From Streptomyces sp. BK239 (GTDB lineage Bacteria; Actinomycetota; Actinomycetes; Streptomycetales; Streptomycetaceae), in contig NZ_SHKS01000005.1 of the NCBI RefSeq assembly GCF_004217285.1, forward strand, positions 186,001-250,000: 64,000 bases of DNA. The letters are read 5' to 3'. The notes beneath the pieces are model-generated. The model had not been told where the DNA came from, did no database searches, and saw only the letters and a program-made list of their open reading frames with translations. A program made the translations under genes and the position numbers. Below are positions 47,535-55,662 of this stretch, piece after piece. Position 1 is the first letter of the stretch. Every line of letters starts with the position of its first letter.

Positions 47535-47843
47535 ATGGCGGGACAGAAGATCCGCATCCGGCTCAAGGCCTACGACCACGAGGTCATCGACTCCTCGGCG
47601 AAGAAGATCGTCGAGACGGTGACCCGCACTGGTGCGTCGGTCGCGGGCCCGGTGCCGCTGCCCACTGAGAAGAACGTGTACTGCGTCATCAAGTCGCCGC
47701 ACAAGTACAAGGACTCGCGCGAGCACTTCGAGATGCGCACGCACAAGCGCCTGATCGACATCCTCGACCCGACCCCCAAGACCGTTGACTCTCTGATGCG
47801 ACTCGACCTCCCGGCCGGTGTCGACATCGAGATCAAGCTCTGA
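47535..47843 (+). CDS. rpsJ: 30S ribosomal protein S10
   Basis: S10 is part of the 30S head and also acts with NusB in antitermination and contacts NusG. The 102-residue product begins MAGQKIRIRLKAYDHEVIDS and has VAGPVPLPTEKNVYCVIKSP and HFEMRTHKRLIDILDP. The length is standard. It opens the S10 operon and lies behind a long leader that shares an element with rpsL. Confidence 0.98.
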   Translation: MAGQKIRIRLKAYDHEVIDSSAKKIVETVTRTGASVAGPVPLPTEKNVYCVIKSPHKYKDSREHFEMRTHKRLIDILDPTPKTVDSLMRLDLPAGVDIEIKL

Positions 47844-47860
47844 AGGCCGGTGATCTGAGA

Positions 47861-48505
47861 ATGGCTAAGCAGATCAAGGGCATCCTGGGCGAGAAGCTCG
47901 GCATGACGCAGGTGTGGGACGCGAACAACCGTGTTGTTCCGGTCACCGTCGTCAAGGCCGGCCCCAACGTCGTCACCCAGGTGCGCACGAACGACATCGA
48001 CGGCTACGAGTCCGTCCAGATCGCGTTCGGCGAGATCGACCCGCGCAAGGTGAACAAGCCCCTCAAGGGCCACTTCGCGAAGGCCGACGTCACTCCCCGC
48101 CGCCACCTCGTCGAGATCCGTACCGCTGACGCCAGCGAGTACACCCTCGGCCAGGAGATCACCGCTGAGGTGTTCGAGGCCGGCGTCAAGGTCGACGTGA
48201 CCGGCAAGAGCAAGGGCAAGGGCTTCGCCGGTGTCATGAAGCGTCACAACTTCAAGGGCCTCGGCGCCGGACACGGCACCCAGCGCAAGCACCGCTCCCC
48301 CGGTTCCATCGGTGGCTGCGCCACCCCGGGCCGCGTGTTCAAGGGCCTCCGCATGGCGGGTCGCATGGGCAACGAGCGCGTCACCACCCAGAACCTGACC
48401 GTCCACGCCGTTGACGCGGAGAAGGGTCTGCTGCTCATCAAGGGCGCTGTCCCGGGTCCGAACGGCGGCCTCGTCCTGGTCCGCACCGCGGCCAAGGGGG
48501 CCTGA
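47861..48505 (+). CDS. rplC: 50S ribosomal protein L3
   Basis: L3 is an early-assembling protein whose extension reaches towards the peptidyl transferase centre. The 214-residue product has GILGEKLGMTQVWDANNRVV, then GKGFAGVMKRHNFKGLGAGH and HRSPGSIGGCATPGRVFKG. ATG at 47861 lies 17 bases after rpsJ. Confidence 0.98.
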   Translation: MAKQIKGILGEKLGMTQVWDANNRVVPVTVVKAGPNVVTQVRTNDIDGYESVQIAFGEIDPRKVNKPLKGHFAKADVTPRRHLVEIRTADASEYTLGQEITAEVFEAGVKVDVTGKSKGKGFAGVMKRHNFKGLGAGHGTQRKHRSPGSIGGCATPGRVFKGLRMAGRMGNERVTTQNLTVHAVDAEKGLLLIKGAVPGPNGGLVLVRTAAKGA

Positions 48506-48513
48506 GGTAACCG

Positions 48514-49173
48514 ATGAGCACTGTTGACATCCTTTCGCCTGCCGGCGAGAAGACCGGTAGCGTCGAGCTCCCCGCGGAGATCTTCGGCGTGGAGAAGGTC
48601 AGCATCCCGCTGATCCACCAGGTCGTCGTCGCGCAGAACGCGGCTGCCCGTCAGGGCACGCACAAGACCAAGACCCGCGGTGAAGTCCGTGGTGGCGGCA
48701 AGAAGCCGTACCGCCAGAAGGGCACCGGCCGCGCCCGTCAGGGCTCGACCCGCGCGCCGCAGTTCGCCGGCGGTGGCGTCGTGCACGGTCCCGTGCCGCG
48801 TGACTACTCGCAGCGGACCCCGAAGAAGATGAAGGCTGCCGCGCTGCGTCACGCCCTCACCGACCGGGCCCGCCACAACCGCATCCACGTCGTCACCGGC
48901 GTGATCGAGGGCGAGACCCCCTCCACCAAGGCCGCCCGGTCGCTGTTCGGCAAGATCTCGGAGCGCAAGAACCTGCTCCTGGTCGTCGACCGCGCCGACG
49001 AGGCCGCGTGGCTGTCCGCCCGCAACCTGCCCCAGGTCCACATCCTGGAGCCGGGCCAGCTGAACACGTACGACGTGATCGTCTCGGACGATGTGGTCTT
49101 CACCCAGGCCGCTTTCGAGTCCTTCGTCGCCGGCCCGAACAAGGCCAACGACACCGAAGGGAGCGAGGTCTGA
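48514..49173 (+). CDS. rplD: 50S ribosomal protein L4
   Basis: L4 lines the exit tunnel constriction; in E. coli it also autoregulates the S10 operon. The 219-residue product has the tunnel loop region with TRGEVRGGGKKPYRQKGTGR and ARQGSTRAPQFAGGGVVHGP, sites where changes give macrolide resistance; they look normal. The stop overlaps the rplW start (TGATG). Confidence 0.98.
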   Translation: MSTVDILSPAGEKTGSVELPAEIFGVEKVSIPLIHQVVVAQNAAARQGTHKTKTRGEVRGGGKKPYRQKGTGRARQGSTRAPQFAGGGVVHGPVPRDYSQRTPKKMKAAALRHALTDRARHNRIHVVTGVIEGETPSTKAARSLFGKISERKNLLLVVDRADEAAWLSARNLPQVHILEPGQLNTYDVIVSDDVVFTQAAFESFVAGPNKANDTEGSEV

Positions 49174-49592
49174 TGGCTATCCGTCACCCCGCTATCGCCT
49201 CGAAGGCTGCCAAGAAGGCCAAGGAAGCGCGCCTGAAGAAGGCCCGCCGCCACGAGGCCGAGGGCAAGAACACCGTCGTCACCGCGCCCAGCAAGGCGTA
49301 CACGGACCACCGTGACGTGCTGCTGAAGCCGGTCGTGTCGGAGAAGAGCTACGCGCTCCTCGACGAGAACAAGTACACGTTCATCGTCGACCCGAACGCC
49401 AACAAGACCCAGATCAAGCAGGCCGTCCAGGCGGTCTTCTCGGTCAAGGTCACCGGGGTCAACACGATCAACCGCCAGGGCAAGCGCAAGCGGACCCGGA
49501 CGGGCTTCGGCCAGCGTGCCGCCACCAAGCGCGCGATCGTGACCCTTGCTGAGGGCGACCGTATCGACATCTTCGGCGGTCCGACCGCCTGA
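49173..49592 (+). CDS. rplW: 50S ribosomal protein L23
   Basis: L23 lies at the tunnel exit and is the docking site for trigger factor and SRP. The 139-residue product carries an N-terminal Lys/Ala-rich extension of about 40 residues typical of streptomycetes, then the core with DVLLKPVVSEKSYALLDENK, FIVDPNANKTQIKQAVQ and GKRKRTRTGFGQR. ATG at 49173 shares a base with the rplD stop. Confidence 0.97.
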   Translation: MAIRHPAIASKAAKKAKEARLKKARRHEAEGKNTVVTAPSKAYTDHRDVLLKPVVSEKSYALLDENKYTFIVDPNANKTQIKQAVQAVFSVKVTGVNTINRQGKRKRTRTGFGQRAATKRAIVTLAEGDRIDIFGGPTA

Positions 49593-49632
49593 GGGCGGTC
49601 CGGATCGTCCGATATCGGACGAGGACTGAAAA

Positions 49633-50469
49633 ATGGGAATCCGCAAGTACAAGCCGACTACGCCGGGCCGTCGTGGCTCCAGCGTCGCCGACTTCGTCGA
49701 GGTCACGCGGTCCACGCCGGAGAAGTCGTTGGTCCGCCCCCTGCACAGCAAGGGTGGCCGTAACAACTCCGGTCGTGTGACCGTCCGCCACCAGGGCGGT
49801 GGCCACAAGCGCGCCTACCGCGTGATCGACTTCCGTCGTCACGACAAGGACGGCGTGCCGGCGAAGGTCGCGCACATCGAGTACGACCCCAACCGCACCG
49901 CGCGCATCGCGCTGCTGCACTACGCCGACGGCGAGAAGCGCTACATCCTCGCCCCGCGCAACCTGCAGCAGGGTGACCGCGTCGAGAACGGTCCCGGGGC
50001 CGACATCAAGCCGGGCAACAACCTGGCGCTCCGCAACATCCCGGTCGGTACCACGATCCACGCGATCGAGCTCCGTCCCGGTGGCGGCGCCAAGTTCGCC
50101 CGCTCCGCCGGCGCTTCGGTGCAGCTGCTCGCGAAGGAGGGCTCGATGGCCCACCTGCGCATGCCGTCCGGTGAGATCCGCCTGGTCGACCAGCGCTGCC
50201 GCGCCACGGTCGGCGAGGTCGGCAACGCCGAGCAGAGCAACATCAACTGGGGCAAGGCCGGCCGCAAGCGCTGGCTGGGCGTCCGCCCGACCGTTCGCGG
50301 TGTGGCGATGAACCCGGTTGACCACCCCCACGGTGGTGGTGAGGGCAAGACCTCCGGTGGTCGCCACCCGGTCAGCCCCTGGGGTCAGAAGGAGGGTCGT
50401 ACTCGTTCGCCGAAGAAGGCTTCGAACAAGTACATCGTCCGCCGCCGCAAGACGAACAAGAAGCGCTAG
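49633..50469 (+). CDS. rplB: 50S ribosomal protein L2
   Basis: L2 is needed for subunit association and peptidyl transferase activity. The 278-residue product has GRNNSGRVTVRHQGGGHKRA and the conserved C-terminal RGVAMNPVDHPHGGGEGKTS with the functionally important His. ATG at 49633 follows the rplW stop by 40 bases with a GAGGAC site. Confidence 0.98.
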   Translation: MGIRKYKPTTPGRRGSSVADFVEVTRSTPEKSLVRPLHSKGGRNNSGRVTVRHQGGGHKRAYRVIDFRRHDKDGVPAKVAHIEYDPNRTARIALLHYADGEKRYILAPRNLQQGDRVENGPGADIKPGNNLALRNIPVGTTIHAIELRPGGGAKFARSAGASVQLLAKEGSMAHLRMPSGEIRLVDQRCRATVGEVGNAEQSNINWGKAGRKRWLGVRPTVRGVAMNPVDHPHGGGEGKTSGGRHPVSPWGQKEGRTRSPKKASNKYIVRRRKTNKKR

Positions 50470-50481
50470 GAGCGGGTTTAG

Positions 50482-50763
50482 ATGCCGCGCAGTCTCAAGA
50501 AGGGACCCTTCGTCGACGGCCACCTCGTGAAGAAGGTGGACGCCCAGAACGAAGCCGGTACCAAGAACGTCATCAAGACCTGGTCCCGTCGCTCGATGAT
50601 CACTCCCAGCATGCTGGGCCACACGATCGCGGTGCACAACGGCAAGACCCACATTCCGGTGTTCGTCACCGAGTCGATGGTCGGCCACAAGCTCGGCGAG
50701 TTCTCGCCGACGCGCACCTTCCGGGGTCACGTCAAGGACGACCGGAAGTCGAAGCGCCGCTAG
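50482..50763 (+). CDS. rpsS: 30S ribosomal protein S19
   Basis: S19 lies in the 30S head at the intersubunit bridge. The 93-residue product begins MPRSLKKGPFVDGHLVKKVD and has HNGKTHIPVFVTESMVGHKL and GEFSPTRTFRGHVKDDRKSK. Standard length; 12 bases after rplB. Confidence 0.98.
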   Translation: MPRSLKKGPFVDGHLVKKVDAQNEAGTKNVIKTWSRRSMITPSMLGHTIAVHNGKTHIPVFVTESMVGHKLGEFSPTRTFRGHVKDDRKSKRR

Positions 50764-50805
50764 TAGCGGGGTGGAATGACCATGACAGACACTGGAAGGA
50801 CAACC

Positions 50806-51153
50806 ATGGAAGCCAGGGCCCAGGCGCGGTACATCCGCGTCACGCCCATGAAGGCCCGCCGCGTGGTGGACCTTATCCGTGGCATGGACGCCACGGAGGC
50901 TCAGGCGGTCCTGCGTTTCGCCCCGCAGGCCGCGAGCGTGCCGGTCGGCAAGGTGCTGGACAGCGCCATCGCCAACGCCGCGCACAACTACGACCACACT
51001 GACGCCGACAGCCTCTACGTCTCCGAGGCCTACGTCGACGAGGGCCCGACCCTGAAGCGGTTCCGTCCGCGCGCCCAGGGCCGCGCCTACCGGATCCGCA
51101 AGCGGACCAGCCACATCACCGTGGTCGTCAGCAGCAAGGAAGGGACCCGGTAA
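50806..51153 (+). CDS. rplV: 50S ribosomal protein L22
   Basis: L22 lines the exit tunnel opposite L4. The 115-residue product begins MEARAQARYIRVTPMKARRV and has the beta-hairpin RFRPRAQGRAYRIRKRTSHI. ATG at 50806 is preferred because GGAAGGA precedes it at normal spacing; upstream ATGs at 50776 and 50782 lie close to the rpsS end and have weaker sites. The stop overlaps rpsC (TAATG). Confidence 0.96.
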   Translation: MEARAQARYIRVTPMKARRVVDLIRGMDATEAQAVLRFAPQAASVPVGKVLDSAIANAAHNYDHTDADSLYVSEAYVDEGPTLKRFRPRAQGRAYRIRKRTSHITVVVSSKEGTR

Positions 51154-51980
51154 TGGGCCAGAAGGTAAACCCGCACGGGTTCCGGCTCGGTGTCACGACC
51201 GACTTCAAGTCGCGTTGGTACGCCGACAAGTCCTACAAGGAGTACGTCGGGGAAGACGTCGCCATCCGTCGGATGATGACGTCCGGCATGGAGCGCGCCG
51301 GCATCTCGAAGGTGGAGATCGAGCGCACCCGTGACCGTGTCCGCGTCGACATCCACACCGCCCGGCCGGGCATCGTCATCGGCCGTCGCGGCGCGGAGGC
51401 CGACCGTATCCGCGGCGACCTGGAGAAGCTGACCAAGAAGCAGGTCCAGCTGAACATCCTCGAGGTCAAGAACCCCGAGACGGACGCTCAGCTGGTCGCT
51501 CAGGCCGTCGCCGAGCAGCTCTCCTCCCGCGTCTCCTTCCGCCGGGCCATGCGCAAGAGCATGCAGTCCGCCATGAAGGCCGGCGCCAAGGGCATCAAGA
51601 TCCAGTGCGGCGGCCGCCTCGGTGGCGCCGAGATGTCCCGCTCGGAGTTCTACCGCGAGGGCCGTGTGCCCCTGCACACGCTCCGCGCGAACGTGGACTA
51701 CGGCTTCTTCGAGGCCAAGACGACCTTCGGCCGCATCGGCGTGAAGGTCTGGATCTACAAGGGCGACGTCAAGAACATCGCCGAGGTCCGCGCCGAGAAC
51801 GCTGCTGCCCGCGCCGGCAACCGCCCGGCCCGTGGCGGCGCCGACCGCCCGGCCCGTGGTGGCCGCGGTGGCGAGCGTGGCGGTCGCGGTCGCAAGCCGC
51901 AGCAGGCTGCCGGCGCCGAGGCCCCCAAGGCCGAGGCCCCCGCGGCTGCTCCGGCTGAGAGCACCGGAACGGAGGCCTGA
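51153..51980 (+). CDS. rpsC: 30S ribosomal protein S3
   Basis: S3 forms the mRNA entry channel with S4 and S5. The 275-residue product has the KH domain (GIVIGRRGAEADRIRGDLEK, about residues 75-94) and SFRRAMRKSMQSAMKAGAKG. The C-terminal 50 residues are an Arg/Gly then Ala/Pro-rich disordered tail (GGRGGERGGRGRKPQ), longer than in E. coli (233 residues). ATG at 51153 overlaps the rplV stop. Confidence 0.98.
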   Translation: MGQKVNPHGFRLGVTTDFKSRWYADKSYKEYVGEDVAIRRMMTSGMERAGISKVEIERTRDRVRVDIHTARPGIVIGRRGAEADRIRGDLEKLTKKQVQLNILEVKNPETDAQLVAQAVAEQLSSRVSFRRAMRKSMQSAMKAGAKGIKIQCGGRLGGAEMSRSEFYREGRVPLHTLRANVDYGFFEAKTTFGRIGVKVWIYKGDVKNIAEVRAENAAARAGNRPARGGADRPARGGRGGERGGRGRKPQQAAGAEAPKAEAPAAAPAESTGTEA

Positions 51981-51985
51981 CCGAA

Positions 51986-52405
51986 ATGCTGATCCCCCGT
52001 AGGGTCAAGCACCGCAAGCAGCACCACCCGAAGCGCAACGGTATGTCCAAGGGTGGGACGCAGGTTGCGTTCGGCGAGTACGGCATCCAGGCGCTGACCC
52101 CGGCGTACGTGACGAACCGCCAGATCGAAGCGGCTCGTATCGCCATGACCCGTCACATCAAGCGTGGCGGCAAGGTCTGGATCAACATCTACCCGGACCG
52201 CCCGCTCACGAAGAAGCCGGCCGAGACCCGCATGGGTTCCGGTAAGGGTTCTCCGGAGTGGTGGATCGCCAACGTCAAGCCCGGACGCGTGATGTTCGAG
52301 CTGTCGTACCCCAACGAGAAGATCGCGCGCGAGGCCCTGACCCGTGCGGCTCACAAGCTGCCGATGAAGTGCAAGATCGTCAAGCGCGAGGCAGGTGAAG
52401 CGTGA
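51986..52405 (+). CDS. rplP: 50S ribosomal protein L16
   Basis: L16 helps position A- and P-site tRNA and is a site of avilamycin/evernimicin resistance. The 139-residue product begins MLIPRRVKHRKQHHPKRNGM and has PAYVTNRQIEAARIAMTRHI and the IYPDRPLTKKPAETRMGSGK segment, with wild-type look at the relevant arginines. Stop and rpmC start overlap (TGATG). Confidence 0.98.
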   Translation: MLIPRRVKHRKQHHPKRNGMSKGGTQVAFGEYGIQALTPAYVTNRQIEAARIAMTRHIKRGGKVWINIYPDRPLTKKPAETRMGSGKGSPEWWIANVKPGRVMFELSYPNEKIAREALTRAAHKLPMKCKIVKREAGEA

Positions 52406-52629
52406 TGTCGGCCGGTACCAAGGCGTCAGAGCTGCGCGAGCTGGGCAACGAGGAGCTTCTCGCGAAGCTCCGCGAGTCCAAGGAAGAGCTGTTCAACCTC
52501 CGCTTCCAGGCGGCGACCGGACAGCTCGAGAACCACGGCCGTCTGAAGGCGGTCCGTAAGGACATCGCGCGGATCTACACCCTGATGCGCGAGCGTGAGC
52601 TGGGCATCGAAACGGTGGAGAGCGCCTGA
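52405..52629 (+). CDS. rpmC: 50S ribosomal protein L29
   Basis: L29 is a two-helix protein at the tunnel exit next to L23. The 74-residue product has ELRELGNEELLAKLRESKEE, LFNLRFQAATGQLENHGRLK and IARIYTLMRERELG. ATG at 52405 is preferred over the GTG directly before it, as it overlaps the rplP stop by one base. Confidence 0.97.
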   Translation: MSAGTKASELRELGNEELLAKLRESKEELFNLRFQAATGQLENHGRLKAVRKDIARIYTLMRERELGIETVESA

Positions 52630-52913
52630 TGAGCGAGAACAACGTGACTGAGAACGCAGAGGCGCGCGGCTTCCGCAAGACCCGTGAGGGTCTCGTCGTC
52701 AGCGACAAGATGGACAAGACCGTCGTCGTCGCCGTCGAGGACCGTGTGAAGCACGCGCTGTACGGCAAGGTCATCCGCCGTACGAACAAGCTCAAGGCCC
52801 ACGACGAGCAGAACGCCGCGGGTGTCGGCGACCGCGTCCTCCTGATGGAGACCCGGCCGCTGTCCGCGACGAAGCGCTGGCGCGTCGTCGAGATCCTCGA
52901 GAAGGCCAAGTAG
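52629..52913 (+). CDS. rpsQ: 30S ribosomal protein S17
   Basis: S17 binds 16S rRNA early in assembly. The 94-residue product has GLVVSDKMDKTVVVAVEDRV and the C-terminal ETRPLSATKRWRVVEILEKA. It overlaps rpmC by one base (TGATG) and is the last gene of the S10 block; a 128-base structured gap separates it from rplN. Confidence 0.98.
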   Translation: MSENNVTENAEARGFRKTREGLVVSDKMDKTVVVAVEDRVKHALYGKVIRRTNKLKAHDEQNAAGVGDRVLLMETRPLSATKRWRVVEILEKAK

Positions 52914-53041
52914 GTAATTCCCGCAAGGGAATTGCAGCAAGTACGCCTGCGGCAAACCCCGCAGGACAGTTCCGCCAGGCTCGGCAGGGGTCCTCGCTCC
53001 GAGGCCCCTGCCGGGAACCGGCAGACAAACAGGAGATAGAC
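52914..53041 (+). promoter_or_regulatory. Structured gap between S10 and spc operons
   Basis: Three stems follow each other: AATTCCC-GCAA-GGGAATT at 52916-52933 (a GNRA-type loop), CTGCGG/CCGCAG near 52950-52971, and GGCAGGGG...CCCCTGCC near 52983-53012 with one bulge. No clear promoter was seen. This could be a leader controlling rplN and the genes after it, or a processing region. Confidence 0.5.
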
Positions 53042-53410
53042 GTGATCCAGCAGGAGTCGCGACTGCGTGTCGCCGACAACACTGGTGCGAAGGAGATCCT
53101 TTGCATCCGTGTGCTCGGTGGCTCCGGTCGCCGCTACGCGGGCATCGGTGACGTCATCGTCGCCACCGTCAAGGACGCGATCCCCGGTGGCAACGTGAAG
53201 AAGGGTGACGTCGTCAAGGCGGTCATCGTTCGCACCGTCAAGGAGCGCCGCCGTCCGGACGGCTCGTACATCCGCTTCGACGAGAACGCCGCCGTCATTC
53301 TGAAGAACGACGGCGACCCTCGCGGCACCCGCATCTTCGGCCCGGTCGGGCGTGAGCTGCGCGAGAAGAAGTTCATGAAGATCATCTCGCTGGCTCCGGA
53401 GGTGCTGTAA
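53042..53410 (+). CDS. rplN: 50S ribosomal protein L14
   Basis: L14 sits at the subunit interface and interacts with L19 and RsfS. The 122-residue product begins MIQQESRLRVADNTGAKEIL and has GGSGRRYAGIGDVIVATVKD and VKAVIVRTVKERRRPDGSYI. GTG at 53042 follows AGGAGATA. First gene of the spc block; standard length. Confidence 0.98.
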   Translation: MIQQESRLRVADNTGAKEILCIRVLGGSGRRYAGIGDVIVATVKDAIPGGNVKKGDVVKAVIVRTVKERRRPDGSYIRFDENAAVILKNDGDPRGTRIFGPVGRELREKKFMKIISLAPEVL

Positions 53411-53412
53411 GC

Positions 53413-53736
53413 ATGAAGATCAAGAAGGGCGACCTGGTCCAGGTCATCACCGGTAAGGACAAGGGCAAGCAGGGCAAGGTCATCGCGGCCTTCCCCCGCG
53501 AGGACCGCGTCCTGGTCGAGGGTGTCAACCGGGTCAAGAAGCACACCAAGGCCGGGCCGACCGCTGGCGGTTCGCAGGCCGGCGGGATTATCACCACCGA
53601 GGCGCCGATCCACGTCTCCAACGTCCAGCTGGTCGTTGAGAAGGACGGCAACAAGGTCGTGACCCGCGTCGGTTACCGCTTCGATGACGAGGGCAACAAG
53701 ATCCGCGTTGCCAAGCGGACGGGTGAGGACATCTGA
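53413..53736 (+). CDS. rplX: 50S ribosomal protein L24
   Basis: L24 initiates large-subunit assembly. The 107-residue product has the KOW motif KKGDLVQVITGKDKGKQGKV and NRVKKHTKAGPTAGGSQAGG. ATG at 53413 is two bases after rplN; the stop overlaps rplE (TGATG). Confidence 0.98.
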   Translation: MKIKKGDLVQVITGKDKGKQGKVIAAFPREDRVLVEGVNRVKKHTKAGPTAGGSQAGGIITTEAPIHVSNVQLVVEKDGNKVVTRVGYRFDDEGNKIRVAKRTGEDI

Positions 53737-54293
53737 TGGCTACCACCACGACCCCGCGTCTGAAGCAGAAGTACCGCGAGGAGATCGCGGGCAAGCTGCG
53801 TGACGAGTTCAAGTACGAGAACGTCATGCAGATCCCCGGCCTCGTCAAGATCGTGGTCAACATGGGTGTGGGCGACGCCGCCCGCGACTCCAAGCTGATC
53901 GAGGGCGCCATCCGCGACCTCACCACGATCACCGGTCAGAAGCCGGCCGTCACCAAGGCCCGCAAGTCCATCGCGCAGTTCAAGCTGCGTGAGGGCCAGC
54001 CGATCGGTGCCCACGTCACGCTCCGTGGCGACCGCATGTGGGAGTTCCTGGACCGCACCCTGTCGCTCGCGCTGCCGCGCATCCGCGACTTCCGCGGCCT
54101 GTCCCCCAAGCAGTTCGACGGCCGTGGCAACTACACCTTCGGTCTCACCGAGCAGGTCATGTTCCACGAGATCGACCAGGACAAGATCGACCGCGTCCGG
54201 GGTATGGACATCACCGTGGTGACCACGGCGACCAACGACGCTGAGGGCCGCGCGCTCCTTCGTCACCTCGGCTTCCCCTTCAAGGAGGCGTGA
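53736..54293 (+). CDS. rplE: 50S ribosomal protein L5
   Basis: L5 binds 5S rRNA and contacts P-site tRNA. The 185-residue product has YENVMQIPGLVKIVVNMGVG, TGQKPAVTKARKSIAQFKLR and GRGNYTFGLTEQVMFHEIDQ. It overlaps rplX by one base; rpsZ starts five bases after its stop. Confidence 0.98.
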   Translation: MATTTTPRLKQKYREEIAGKLRDEFKYENVMQIPGLVKIVVNMGVGDAARDSKLIEGAIRDLTTITGQKPAVTKARKSIAQFKLREGQPIGAHVTLRGDRMWEFLDRTLSLALPRIRDFRGLSPKQFDGRGNYTFGLTEQVMFHEIDQDKIDRVRGMDITVVTTATNDAEGRALLRHLGFPFKEA

Positions 54294-54298
54294 GCGAG

Positions 54299-54484
54299 AT
54301 GGCGAAGAAGGCTCTGATCGCGAAGGCTGCTCGCAAGCCCAAGTTCGGCGTGCGTGGCTACACGCGCTGCCAGCGCTGCGGCCGTCCCCACTCCGTGTAC
54401 CGCAAGTTCGGCCTGTGCCGCGTGTGCCTTCGTGAGATGGCTCACCGTGGCGAGCTGCCGGGCGTGACCAAGAGCTCCTGGTAA
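54299..54484 (+). CDS. rpsZ: 30S ribosomal protein S14 type Z (zinc form)
   Basis: S14 is in the 30S head. The 61-residue product is the short zinc-binding form with CQRC and CRVC pairs (near residues 24-27 and 40-43). Streptomyces generally also carries a longer cysteine-free rpsN elsewhere for zinc starvation. ATG at 54299; the frame's earlier start at 54290 falls inside rplE. Confidence 0.97.
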   Translation: MAKKALIAKAARKPKFGVRGYTRCQRCGRPHSVYRKFGLCRVCLREMAHRGELPGVTKSSW

Positions 54485-54696
54485 TCCCCTAGTTCAGGGT
54501 TTATCCGGGCTCTCGGTAAGCATCTGGGTCGGCAGGAGCCCTTCCCCCCATGCCTTAGGCTGGTGGGGTTGGGCGCTTGCCGCGCCCGTACGACTTACTA
54601 CGCCGTAGGTCCACCGCGCCGCACCCGTCCCGTCTCGGATCGGGGAGAGGGATGGCGCACCAGGAAACCCCGGCGAGAGAGGCCACAGGCCAATTC
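54485..54696 (+). promoter_or_regulatory. rpsZ-rpsH gap, structured
   Basis: A 212-base gap in an otherwise tight operon. It contains CTACG/CGTAG and GGGCGC/GCGCCC small stems around 54570-54605 and a pyrimidine-rich stretch. No gene and no clear promoter are visible. It may be a leader for rpsH and following genes. Confidence 0.4.
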
Positions 54697-55095
54697 ATGA
54701 CCATGACTGATCCGATCGCAGACATGCTTACGCGTCTGCGGAACGCGAACTCGGCGTACCACGACTCCGTGACGATGCCGGCATCGAAGATCAAGTCTCA
54801 CATCGCGGAGATCCTCCAGCAGGAGGGCTTCATCACGGGCTGGAAGGTCGAGGACGCCGAGGTCGGCAAGAACCTCGTCCTGGAGCTGAAGTTCGGCCCC
54901 AACCGTGAGCGCTCCATCGCGGGCATCAAGCGGATCTCCAAGCCCGGTCTCCGGGTTTACGCGAAGTCCACCTCCCTGCCCAAGGTGCTCGGTGGCCTCG
55001 GCGTGGCGATCATCTCCACGTCGCACGGTCTCCTCACCGACAAGCAGGCCGGCAAGAAGGGCGTAGGCGGAGAAGTCCTCGCCTACGTCTGGTAG
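54697..55095 (+). CDS. rpsH: 30S ribosomal protein S8
   Basis: S8 binds helix 21 of 16S rRNA and, in E. coli, represses the spc operon by binding rplE mRNA. The 132-residue product begins MTMTDPIADMLTRLRNANSA and ends STSHGLLTDKQAGKKGVGGE with LAYVW. ATG at 54697 fits the family; the open frame upstream is not conserved. Confidence 0.97.
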   Translation: MTMTDPIADMLTRLRNANSAYHDSVTMPASKIKSHIAEILQQEGFITGWKVEDAEVGKNLVLELKFGPNRERSIAGIKRISKPGLRVYAKSTSLPKVLGGLGVAIISTSHGLLTDKQAGKKGVGGEVLAYVW

Positions 55096-55119
55096 CGGAA
55101 GGGAACGGAGGAAACAGCT

Positions 55120-55659
55120 ATGTCGCGCATTGGCAAGCTCCCCATCACGGTTCCCGCCGGCGTGGACGTCACCATCGACGGCCAGACGGTCTCGGTCAAG
55201 GGTCCCAAGGGAACGCTGACCCACACCGTCGTTTCGCCGATCGAGATCGCCAAGGGTGAGGACGGCGTTCTGAACGTCACCCGCCCCAACGACGAGCGTC
55301 AGAGCAAGGCCCTGCACGGCCTGTCCCGCACGCTGGTGGCGAACATGATCACCGGCGTGACCCAGGGTTACGTGAAGAAGCTCGAGATCAGCGGTGTCGG
55401 TTACCGCGTGACCGCCAAGGGTTCGAACCTCGAGTTCGCGCTCGGTTACAGCCACCCGATCCTCGTCGAGGCCCCCGAGGGCATCACCTTCACCGTGGAG
55501 GCCCCGACCCGTTTCTCGGTCGCGGGCATCGACAAGCAGAAGGTCGGCGAGGTTGCGGCCAACATCCGCAAGCTGCGCAAGCCCGACCCGTACAAGGCCA
55601 AGGGCGTCAAGTACGAGGGCGAAGTCATCCGCCGCAAGGTCGGAAAGGCGGGTAAGTAA
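55120..55659 (+). CDS. rplF: 50S ribosomal protein L6
   Basis: L6 lies next to the sarcin-ricin loop. The 179-residue product begins MSRIGKLPITVPAGVDVTID and has the RNA-binding YKAKGVKYEGEVIRRKVGKA near the C-terminus. ATG at 55120 follows ACGGAGGAAA. Standard length. Confidence 0.98.
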   Translation: MSRIGKLPITVPAGVDVTIDGQTVSVKGPKGTLTHTVVSPIEIAKGEDGVLNVTRPNDERQSKALHGLSRTLVANMITGVTQGYVKKLEISGVGYRVTAKGSNLEFALGYSHPILVEAPEGITFTVEAPTRFSVAGIDKQKVGEVAANIRKLRKPDPYKAKGVKYEGEVIRRKVGKAGK

Positions 55660-55662
55660 GCC

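Noticed and set aside
46625..47668. Forward 347-codon frame running into rpsJ
   Set aside because: It overlaps rpsJ out of frame and spans the S10 promoter and leader; the sequence is low-complexity Arg/Pro/Ser.
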